Source: Christensenella sp. UBA1224 (lineage in GTDB: Bacteria; Bacillota; Clostridia; Christensenellales; Aristaeellaceae). From it: 12,884 bases of DNA. Under the pieces are notes generated by a model. The model had not been told where the DNA came from and did no database searches. It saw nothing but the letters and a program-made list of their open reading frames with translations. The stretch lies in contig DBXA01000024.1 of assembly GCA_002309235.1 (NCBI GenBank), forward strand, positions 34,316 through 47,199, written 5' to 3'. The position numbers and the translations under genes are program-made. Shown in pieces: positions 7,056-12,884 of the stretch (positions within the stretch are counted from its first letter, which is position 1; each line of letters starts with the position of its first letter).

Positions 7056-9251
7056 TCAGGTTTCTTTCTTTTCAACATCAAGCTGCTGCCGTGCAACCAG
7101 ATCGGCGAATACGCCATTGTGGGCGAGCAGCTGGTCATAGGTGCCGTCTTCGACGATCTTTCCCTGGTCGAGCACCAGAATGCGGTCGCAGTGACGGATG
7201 GTCGAGAGACGGTGGGCGATCACGATGCGCGTGCATTTCATCTTATCCAGGGCCTCGGATACCTGCCGCTGCGTGATATTATCCAGGGCTGACGTGGCTT
7301 CATCGAAGATCAATATCCTTGGCTTGGGGGCAATGGCGCGGGCGATCATGAGGCGCTGGCGCTGGCCGCCGGAAATGGTGCCGCCGCCTTCCTGCAGCAT
7401 GGTATGCATTCCCATTGGCTTATCTCGTATATCATCAGCGATGCCTGCGATCTCAGCAGCATCCCATGCCTCCTGCAGAGTCAGCGTAGGATTGGAAATG
7501 ACGATGTTGTCAAATATGCTGCCGGAGAAGAGCTTGCCATCCTGCATGACGACACCTATCTGCCGGCGCACCGAGCGCATATCAAGCTGCTGCAGATCCT
7601 TCCGGTCATAGCTGATCACACCGCGGGAGGGCTTTTCAAACCCGAGCAGCAGTCTGACGAGCGTAGATTTGCCGCAGCCGCTCTTGCCGACGATCGCGAC
7701 ATACTGTCTGGCGGGGATGTTAAGGCTGAAATCCTCAAACAGCGGTTTGCTTTCCGGATCATATCCGAAGGTGATATGCGATATTTCAATGTTTCCGGAC
7801 AGGTGTGTCACAGTTTCCTTGTTGTCGGATGTTTCCGGTGTAGCCGACAGCAATGGCTTGATCAGATCGGTGATCGGTTTGATTGATGCCGCAGACAGAG
7901 CTACGGAAGCCAGAGAGGTGAATGCGGAGGAAATATAGGCATAGGCGGCATTGAAGGCAAAATAGTCTGCCACGCTGACATGGCTCCTGACAGCTATAAA
8001 GTACATGACGGCTGTGCCCGTCATCGAGACGGCAGTTGTGAAAACCGATGCAAGCCTTACAATCGTAGGCGGATTAAAGATCAGCTGTGCGCTTTTGACA
8101 TACAGCTGCGTCCACTTGGAGAAAGCGCGGTTTTCTGCGCCGCTCAGACGGATCTTTTGGATACCATTGATCAGAGAAAAGACAAGGCCGCGCTCTTTGG
8201 CGGTATAGACCATCTTTTCCTGATCGAGGCGCATCTGAACCCGGGCGGAAAGGAGGCTCACGGCAAGGGTCAGCAATGTAACGATCAAGCTGGGCCATAC
8301 GAGGCTTGGAGCGAAGGTGAATATCTGCGCTAAGTATACGAGCGAGAAAACGCCTGTCACCGCAGTCGAAAAGATAGAATCTACGAGGATAGAACAGAGT
8401 GAATCCATGTAGGAAACATACTGATCGAGCTCACCGACGGAGTAGTCCTTGAAAAAGGAAGCCGGCAGTGACAGTATGCGCATCATAGTGGCAGCGCTGA
8501 CGCTGACATTCAGTTTATACCGTATACGTGACAAGAGCATTTCCCGGATGATGGAAATGAGGACGCTTGCCGCCGTTGCGAAAAAGAGAAAGGATACTAC
8601 GGCATAAAGGAGCTGCATACTGCCGGTGGCGATCACGGTACCCGTGAGTATCCGATTGAGCCTGGGCATGAGGAGACCGACCAGAGCGATAGCCAGAGAA
8701 GCAAAGGCGAAATTGGCCAGATCCCGCGTTGTAAGACAGCTTATCATGTAGCGCAGCAGATCTTTCAGCTTCAGCTCCCTCATGGGAAGCGGACGGTAGA
8801 AGCATAACGCTTCCTCACTGATCCCTTTCGCTGTTTGCGCTGTGATGCGGACGCGCCGCCCCGTAGCGGGATCTGTATATTCATATCCGCCCATTTCAGA
8901 AGGCAGTATAGCGATCACTGTGCCTGTTTCACGGATAGAGCCGATCATCGGGCCCATAGCATCTGTCTGCCAGCCTTTTGTGAGTATGATCTCCCGGTAG
9001 AGGATGCCTGTGGAGGAGAGGAGATAATCCAGACGGTCTCTGAGACCTTTGACGGTCGGCGGGACCTCCCGCTCCTTTACGCCCATATGCCTGAGCAGAC
9101 CAGAAACGGCATCGCTCACATCTTCCTGGTCAGCGAGGCTCTTACGTATCTTTCGCCCTGTAACGGAGCGGGCGATGCTTTCAAAGGAGTCGCTCAAGAA
9201 CTCCCGCTCATGCTTTTTCCTGAACTCGATCTGATCGTCAAACCAACCCAT
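7056..9251 (-). CDS. NHLP-type peptide export ABC transporter, permease/ATPase subunit
   Basis: This 731-residue exporter matches the non-peptidase partner of NHLP bacteriocin export systems. The first 170 or so residues form a soluble domain of the size of a C39 domain but without its Cys/His centre. The transmembrane domain runs from about 180 to 470. The ATPase has Walker A GKSGCGKST (Lys528), signature ISGGQRQRLMIARA, Walker B ILIFDEATSALD (Asp650, Glu651) and the H-loop AHRLST. It probably pairs with the C39 transporter encoded just upstream, giving a heterodimer that exports a leader-cleaved peptide. Start ATG 9251 has AGAAGGGAGG a few bases upstream, inside the 18-base gap between the genes. 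A second ATG at 9258 is out of frame. The order adaptor, peptidase-ABC, ABC is standard for the system. Family assignment is strong; the cargo is not in the window. Confidence 0.92.
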   Translation of the reverse strand: MGWFDDQIEFRKKHEREFLSDSFESIARSVTGRKIRKSLADQEDVSDAVSGLLRHMGVKEREVPPTVKGLRDRLDYLLSSTGILYREIILTKGWQTDAMGPMIGSIRETGTVIAILPSEMGGYEYTDPATGRRVRITAQTAKGISEEALCFYRPLPMRELKLKDLLRYMISCLTTRDLANFAFASLAIALVGLLMPRLNRILTGTVIATGSMQLLYAVVSFLFFATAASVLISIIREMLLSRIRYKLNVSVSAATMMRILSLPASFFKDYSVGELDQYVSYMDSLCSILVDSIFSTAVTGVFSLVYLAQIFTFAPSLVWPSLIVTLLTLAVSLLSARVQMRLDQEKMVYTAKERGLVFSLINGIQKIRLSGAENRAFSKWTQLYVKSAQLIFNPPTIVRLASVFTTAVSMTGTAVMYFIAVRSHVSVADYFAFNAAYAYISSAFTSLASVALSAASIKPITDLIKPLLSATPETSDNKETVTHLSGNIEISHITFGYDPESKPLFEDFSLNIPARQYVAIVGKSGCGKSTLVRLLLGFEKPSRGVISYDRKDLQQLDMRSVRRQIGVVMQDGKLFSGSIFDNIVISNPTLTLQEAWDAAEIAGIADDIRDKPMGMHTMLQEGGGTISGGQRQRLMIARAIAPKPRILIFDEATSALDNITQRQVSEALDKMKCTRIVIAHRLSTIRHCDRILVLDQGKIVEDGTYDQLLAHNGVFADLVARQQLDVEKKET

Positions 9252-9269
9252 CGATCATGCCCTCCCTTC

Positions 9270-11453
9270 TTACTCGTTGCTGACCAGGGCGGCATATGCG
9301 CCGCCTTTGGCATAAAGCTCATCATGGGTTCCTCGTTCCACGATCTGGCCTTTGTCAAGGACGATGATCTCGTCACAGTCGCGGATGGTGGAAAGGCGGT
9401 GGGCGATGATGATGCAGGTGATGCCTCTGTCGCTGATGGACCGGATGACATCATATTCTGTCTTGGCGTCCAGAGCGGATGTCGCTTCATCCATGATGCA
9501 GATGGTCGGATCCTGCGAAAGGGCGCGAGCGATCTCAAGACGCTGACGCTGTCCGCCGGAGAGATCGCGCCCGCCATCGAGAAGCTTATGGGAGAAGCCT
9601 CCCTCACGGGTCACGATATCATCGTAGATGCCTGCGTCTCTTGCGGCCAGAGTTACCTCGAAATCTTCTATGGAATCATCCCACATCTTGATATTCTGTG
9701 AGATCGTGTCTTCAAACAGCGTGATATCCTGGTCGATGACGCTGACAGAGCCTGTGAATACATTTCTGTCGATCTCATCCAGGGGCACACCATCAAATGT
9801 GATGGAACCGCTCCAGGGGCGGTACAGGCCGGAGATCAGCTTAGCTAAGGTCGACTTGCCGCAGCCGGTACGGCCGACAAAGGCGATCTTCTGCCCGGGT
9901 TTTACAGTCATGGAGAAATCGATGATCTGAGGCTTGCCCAAACGGGAGTAACCGAAGGTCACGTTCTTTAGCTCTATTGCGCCTGAGAGCTTCTGATACT
10001 CGCCCTTCTTTTCACGCGGCGCAAAGGAATGATCCTCCGGGTAGCTCATAACGTCATCGACGCGTTCCATCTGGGTGGTCATCTCCTGCATGGACTGTCC
10101 GGCTTTGATCAGGGAGGAAGCCGGCGCCATGAAAGAGGAGAGAAAGCCTTGGAAAGCCATGACCATACCGATCGTGAAATGACTCTCGAGCACCAGCATC
10201 ACGCCGATACCGAGCACGGCGATGTTTGCTGTGGAGGTGATGGCGTAAGGCAGCGTGCCCAGGAAGAGGTTGAGACGGGTATAGGATACGTTCTGCGTGT
10301 TGACGCTTGCCTGGTATCCGGCCCAGCGGCCGAAGAAGCCGTTCTCCGCACCGCTGGATTTTATGGTTTCGATCATGCTGATGCCCGACATGGTCGAAGA
10401 GGAGAGTTTGGCTGCGTTTCGCTGCTGTACGCGGGATATATTCATGCGCTTCGCGGTAACCACGCTTGAGACCATCAGGTTCAAAAGTATGGCTCCTACG
10501 CCTATCAATGCGAGAAGCGGACTGTAATGGATCATCACGGCCAGGTAAAATACCATCATGATCGATTGGATCGCAAGAGGGGCAAAGGTCTGCACCAGTG
10601 CGCTTGCGATGCTGGCATTGGTGGCCTGCCTGTCCGCGATATCGGCAGAGAGCCGCTGGCTGAAAAATTGCATAGGCAGACGAAGAACCTTCCAGAGATA
10701 AGAGGCGCTGCCATAGGAGGTCATTTTACCCTGTATGCGCAGGGAATAGACTGCGGCGATCCAGCTGATCACGATGCTGACGATCACCAGCAGCAGGAAC
10801 AGCAGGATAAAGGGCGTCAGCCATTCGGGGTTCTTCCCCGTCAGCAGGCGATCGAGGAACGTACGTGAAAAAGCAGGCTGTATGATACCCAGCAGGGAAG
10901 AGATGGTAGTGGTGAGGATAACGAATGCCACTGCCGTTCCGGAGCCGCGGAGCCGTTCTTTAGCATACGAAAGGACGGATTTTGGCTTACCGGATGGGAC
11001 AAAGCTCTCGCCGGGCTGGAATGTAAGGCAGACGCCTGTGAACTCCCGGTCGAATTCTTCCCATTCTATGACGACGCGGCCTCTTGCAGGATCGTTCAGA
11101 ACAGCTTTTTTGCCCTGGAAGCCGCATAAGACGACAAAATGATTAAAGCCCCAGTGTATGATGCAGGGGAATGGTCCTTCTTCCAGCAGGTTTTCGGGCT
11201 CAACGCGCCAGGCGCTGGCTTCCATGCCGTAACTGCGGGCGGCGACCAGTATGTTTTTCGCGCTTGCGCCATCCATGGAGACGCCGCAATCCACGCGCGC
11301 CTGCTCCAGGGGGATCCACATGCGATAATAATGCATGATCATGGTAAGGGAAGCCGCGCCGCATTCCAGGGCTTCCATCTGCATGACCACGGGCACGCGG
11401 ACGACACCCTTTGTCACGGGCTGCGGAATTGCTTTTTTTCTTATGCTGAACAT
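9270..11453 (-). CDS. NHLP-type export ABC transporter with C39 leader peptidase (peptidase/permease/ATPase)
   Basis: This 727-residue fusion cleaves the leader from a peptide and exports it. Residues 15-140 are a C39 cysteine peptidase: Gln25 (oxyanion), Cys31 in LECGAAS, His105 in NHFVVL and Asp121 in NDPARG, all intact. Six membrane spans follow (about 170-450). The ATPase domain has Walker A GRTGCGKST (Lys533), signature LSGGQRQRLEIARAL, Walker B CIMDEATSALD (Asp655, Glu656) and AHRLST. C39 peptidases of this class cut after a double-glycine-type site, so the unseen precursor should carry such a leader. The start at 11453 has a complete AGGAGGTGA (11458-11466, - strand). This overlaps the stop codon of the secretion adaptor 11 bases away and indicates tight co-translation. 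Gene order and sequence make the NHLP assignment firm. The natural substrate could be a modified peptide or an unmodified bacteriocin. Confidence 0.93.
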   Translation of the reverse strand: MFSIRKKAIPQPVTKGVVRVPVVMQMEALECGAASLTMIMHYYRMWIPLEQARVDCGVSMDGASAKNILVAARSYGMEASAWRVEPENLLEEGPFPCIIHWGFNHFVVLCGFQGKKAVLNDPARGRVVIEWEEFDREFTGVCLTFQPGESFVPSGKPKSVLSYAKERLRGSGTAVAFVILTTTISSLLGIIQPAFSRTFLDRLLTGKNPEWLTPFILLFLLLVIVSIVISWIAAVYSLRIQGKMTSYGSASYLWKVLRLPMQFFSQRLSADIADRQATNASIASALVQTFAPLAIQSIMMVFYLAVMIHYSPLLALIGVGAILLNLMVSSVVTAKRMNISRVQQRNAAKLSSSTMSGISMIETIKSSGAENGFFGRWAGYQASVNTQNVSYTRLNLFLGTLPYAITSTANIAVLGIGVMLVLESHFTIGMVMAFQGFLSSFMAPASSLIKAGQSMQEMTTQMERVDDVMSYPEDHSFAPREKKGEYQKLSGAIELKNVTFGYSRLGKPQIIDFSMTVKPGQKIAFVGRTGCGKSTLAKLISGLYRPWSGSITFDGVPLDEIDRNVFTGSVSVIDQDITLFEDTISQNIKMWDDSIEDFEVTLAARDAGIYDDIVTREGGFSHKLLDGGRDLSGGQRQRLEIARALSQDPTICIMDEATSALDAKTEYDVIRSISDRGITCIIIAHRLSTIRDCDEIIVLDKGQIVERGTHDELYAKGGAYAALVSNE

Positions 11454-11464
11454 GCCCTCACCTC

Positions 11465-11953
11465 CTACTGCAGAAGCAGGGATATGGGCCTCAGGTCTTC
11501 GGTAACGACGGTCCCGGAATAGATGTCTTCTGCCAGATCAGTATCGACAGGTATCAGTATCACCAGATCCCCGGCACTTAACCCTCCGGCTCGCAGAAGG
11601 CGCAAGGAAGCATCTTCCGGTATCAGCTGGATCTCGCAATCGGCATCCGTATCAAGGGGATAAGCTTTCCCTTCCAGCATCACAGTGCCCTGTGCCATAA
11701 CATCAGATGCTTCGGAATAGGGTACATAGCAGATGCTTTGCTCATTCCCGATCACTACTGCAACCTGTGCTGTCGTTCGTATATGGCCGAAAATACCCCA
11801 GAGAATCGCACCTATCAGGAGCGTGATCACCGCTGCCATCACCAGCCAGACATCGGGAGAAGTCACCCGCAGATAATCATTCAGGGATTCCGGGGATTCT
11901 ACCGCTTCCAGACTCTTTTCGCGGAACAGTTTGACCTTTGGTTGCTCAGACAT
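11465..11953 (-). CDS. NHLP system secretion adaptor, small HlyD-like membrane protein
   Basis: This 162-residue protein is the first gene of the export operon. A basic N-terminal tail (about 35 residues, with SLEAVESPESLNDYLRV) precedes one membrane helix (about 36-55, VWLVMAAVITLLIGAILWG). A beta-rich extracellular domain of about 105 residues follows, ending in TEDLRPISLLLQ. This organisation matches the NHLP bacteriocin secretion proteins, which are related to HlyD-type adaptors. It is too short for the coiled-coil hairpin of full HlyD proteins; only a membrane-proximal beta domain remains. It probably sits on the outside of the membrane and helps guide the cargo from the two ABC subunits. 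AAGGGAG lies 9 bases before the ATG at 11953. The promoter upstream of it drives the operon. The family call rests on the sequence pattern and on context. Confidence 0.82.
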   Translation of the reverse strand: MSEQPKVKLFREKSLEAVESPESLNDYLRVTSPDVWLVMAAVITLLIGAILWGIFGHIRTTAQVAVVIGNEQSICYVPYSEASDVMAQGTVMLEGKAYPLDTDADCEIQLIPEDASLRLLRAGGLSAGDLVILIPVDTDLAEDIYSGTVVTEDLRPISLLLQ

Positions 11954-11977
11954 GTCATTCAGCTCCCTTGCCGGTGT

Positions 11978-11995
11978 CGATCGTTATTCCGATCG
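11978..11995 (-). promoter_or_regulatory. Small hairpin in the leader of the export operon
   Basis: Two copies of CGATCG (11978-11983 and 11990-11995) are separated by six bases and can form a 6-bp stem. They lie in the predicted 5' leader, between the promoter and the ribosome site of the secretion adaptor. No U-tract follows, so this is not a terminator. It may only be a chance repeat of a palindromic hexamer. Confidence 0.3.
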
Positions 11996-12006
11996 CCGAT
12001 GATCTT

Positions 12007-12023
12007 TGGTAAAAATTTTACCA
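12007..12023. promoter_or_regulatory. 17-bp palindrome over the -10 of the export operon, candidate operator
   Basis: TGGTAAAA-A-TTTTACCA is a perfect odd-length palindrome with 8-base arms. It covers the -10 hexamer (12015-12020) and reaches the predicted start of transcription near 12008. A dimeric repressor bound here would block the leftward promoter. Which regulator would bind is unknown; none is encoded in the window. Confidence 0.5.
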
Positions 12024-12043
12024 TATTATTAAATTTATTTCAA
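12015..12043 (-). promoter_or_regulatory. Sigma-A-type promoter of the NHLP export operon
   Basis: On the - strand, TTGAAA (12043-12038) is followed after exactly 17 bases by TAAAAT (12020-12015). Transcription would begin near 12008, giving a leader of about 55 bases before the secretion-adaptor ATG. Five of six bases match consensus in each element. It lies within an AT-rich stretch, so some chance resemblance is possible. However, position, spacing and direction all fit the only operon it could serve. Confidence 0.7.
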
Positions 12044-12126
12044 GCATCAAAGAGATATGGTATGGAACTTGGGCTTTTTGCCTTCCGGATCAAAATATAT
12101 AGACAAAAATGAGATTTTACAACGGA

Positions 12127-12140
12127 AATCCTGCAGGATT
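12127..12140. promoter_or_regulatory. 14-bp perfect palindrome abutting the -35, candidate regulator site
   Basis: AATCCTGCAGGATT is fully self-complementary and ends two bases before the -35 hexamer at 12143. Its position suits an activator contacting RNA polymerase, or a repressor. It could also form a short cruciform. A single palindrome of this length in 300 bases of intergenic DNA is unlikely to be chance, but no binding protein is identified. Confidence 0.5.
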
Positions 12141-12142
12141 CT

Positions 12143-12171
12143 TTGACATGGAGTGATCCAAATAGTATAAT
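12143..12171 (+). promoter_or_regulatory. Consensus sigma-A promoter of the polysaccharide chain-length gene
   Basis: TTGACA (12143-12148), a 17-base spacer and TATAAT (12166-12171) match the vegetative consensus at all twelve positions. Transcription should begin near 12178, leaving a leader of about 78 bases before the ATG at 12256. AGTATA (12164-12169) and TATACT (12180-12185) form a small inverted repeat around the -10 and start site, a second possible operator. A perfect consensus promoter is strong if unregulated, which makes nearby control elements more believable. Confidence 0.88.
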
Positions 12172-12255
12172 ATCATTGGTATACTGTCAAAACCTATATA
12201 TTTTGAGATATCAGAGCGAACCGGATGGTATTTTTTTCCGGGGAGTGGGGGCCAA

Positions 12256-12884
12256 ATGAATAGAAATAACAACAGGATCGATCTGGCCAGGCTGGCCATA
12301 TATATACTAAAACGCGCATGGCTTCTTGTGATCTGTGCGGCTGTAGGCTTTGTTGTGATGTATTCCCAATCTGTCAAAAAGCCGGATACATATACCGCGT
12401 ATGGGACCATGTTCGTTACAAACAGCAACCCGAATCTTATCAACTATGGTTATACGAATATTTCCGATATATCCAGTGCGGTGCAGCTGGTGAATATCTA
12501 CAGCGAAGTTGTTAAGAGCGATAAAGTGCTGCAGAGCATACTTGCGTATCCGACAACCGAAAAATTGGAAGATGGAACGGAGCGGGCGGATCTGCTTCTT
12601 GGTCAGAAGTATCCGGGGCTCACTCCGTCTTATATACGCGCGACGATAGCCATGGCTTCCGTGAACGAGACGCCTATGGTACGCGTCAGCTGCACGACGA
12701 TGGATCCTATCCTGTCGGCGGACATCTGCGAAGCGGTGCTGCAGGTAGCTCCTGCGGCGATCAAGGATGTCGTCGGTGCCGGTGATGCGGAGCCGCAGGA
12801 TTTTCCGGAGGTACCGCGCATGCCGAACGGCCGCAATGATAAGCGCCAGGGTATCATGGGTGCGATGGCGGGTGCCGTGCTTGC
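12256..12884 (+). CDS. Wzz/YveK-type polysaccharide chain-length regulator, 5' part (runs off window)
   Basis: From ATG 12256 the frame stays open to the window end (209 codons and two bases), so the 3' end is missing. The protein begins MNRNNNRIDLARLAIYILKR and has a membrane helix at about residues 20-37 (KRAWLLVICAAVGFVVMYS). An extracellular alpha/beta domain follows, with YTAYGTMFVTN, SAVQLVNIYSEVVKSDKVLQ and a later VRVSCTTMDPILSADICEAV. The last visible residues (KRQGIMGAMAGAVLA) look like the start of the second helix. This is the layout of Wzz/CapA/YveK polysaccharide co-polymerases, which set chain length in capsule or exopolysaccharide synthesis and partner a BY-type tyrosine kinase, usually encoded next. 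The ribosome site is GGGGAGTGGGGG just upstream. It is transcribed away from the peptide-export operon from the consensus promoter described separately. An asparagine-rich N-terminus is the only odd point. Confidence 0.88.
   Translation, partial: MNRNNNRIDLARLAIYILKRAWLLVICAAVGFVVMYSQSVKKPDTYTAYGTMFVTNSNPNLINYGYTNISDISSAVQLVNIYSEVVKSDKVLQSILAYPTTEKLEDGTERADLLLGQKYPGLTPSYIRATIAMASVNETPMVRVSCTTMDPILSADICEAVLQVAPAAIKDVVGAGDAEPQDFPEVPRMPNGRNDKRQGIMGAMAGAVL

Larger units (their letters stand above)
12090..12206. repeat. Perfect 13-bp inverted repeat flanking the polysaccharide-gene promoter
   Basis: TCAAAATATATAG (12090-12102) and CTATATATTTTGA (12194-12206) are exact inverse complements separated by 91 bases. 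The enclosed segment holds the complete rightward promoter (12143-12171) and the 14-bp palindrome beside it, and no coding sequence. This is the architecture of an invertible promoter. Pairing does not extend past the 13 bases on either side. Because the arms are AT-rich, a chance match cannot be excluded. No site-specific recombinase is encoded in the window. Confidence 0.6.

Noticed and set aside
8835..9701. A 288-codon + strand frame across the junction of the two ABC genes
   Set aside because: It is antisense to conserved transporter motifs on the - strand and has no domain of its own.
12221..12241. CCGGA...TCCGG with a run of seven T in the leader of the polysaccharide gene, considered as an attenuator
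   Set aside because: The stem is five pairs and the T run is inside the loop, not after the stem, so it does not form an intrinsic terminator.

Overview
The window looks like chromosomal DNA of an anaerobic Bacillota, most likely a gut or rumen Lachnospiraceae-type clostridium. The pointers are strong AGGAGG-type ribosome sites, compact mixed carbohydrate and transport operons, a VanZ-like protein, a DUF5597-type GH35 glycosidase and an NHLP-type peptide export operon. No rRNA, tRNA, CRISPR array or insertion sequence was seen. The taxon is inferred from gene content only.

Left part (1-6475, all + strand): the 3' end of a serine alpha/beta-hydrolase; a PIG-L family deacetylase; a decayed remnant of a second esterase, frameshifted at least twice and preceded by an orphan Shine-Dalgarno; a GH35-type beta-galactosidase-like glycosidase; a VanZ-like membrane protein; a stand-alone type-1 ABC exporter half-transporter; and a PPP-type metallophosphatase whose start overlaps the ABC stop codon (ATGA). 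The first four suggest breakdown of an acylated or N-acetylated glycan. The last three form a tight membrane/export group of unknown substrate. A 13-bp-stem hairpin (6486-6533) separates this block from the convergent operon to its right.

Middle part (11953 down to 6593, - strand): a four-gene operon for NHLP (nitrile-hydratase-leader-peptide) type peptide export. In transcription order it holds a small membrane-anchored secretion adaptor, a C39-peptidase/permease/ATPase, a second permease/ATPase with a non-peptidase N-terminal domain, and an RsbW-like serine-kinase/anti-sigma ATPase. The adaptor, the processing transporter and the partner transporter should together cleave and export a leader-bearing peptide. 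No precursor or modifying enzyme is visible here.

Right part (11954-12884): a 302-bp divergent intergenic region and the start of a Wzz/YveK-type polysaccharide chain-length gene that runs off the window. The intergenic region is the most interesting stretch. It has a textbook promoter facing right (TTGACA-N17-TATAAT) and a good promoter facing left (TTGAAA-N17-TAAAAT). A 17-bp palindrome lies across the left -10, and a perfect 14-bp palindrome abuts the right -35. A perfect 13-bp inverted repeat flanks the whole right-facing promoter. That last arrangement is what an invertible, phase-variable promoter looks like, so polysaccharide synthesis and peptide export could be linked by an on/off switch. 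This is a hypothesis from sequence layout alone.
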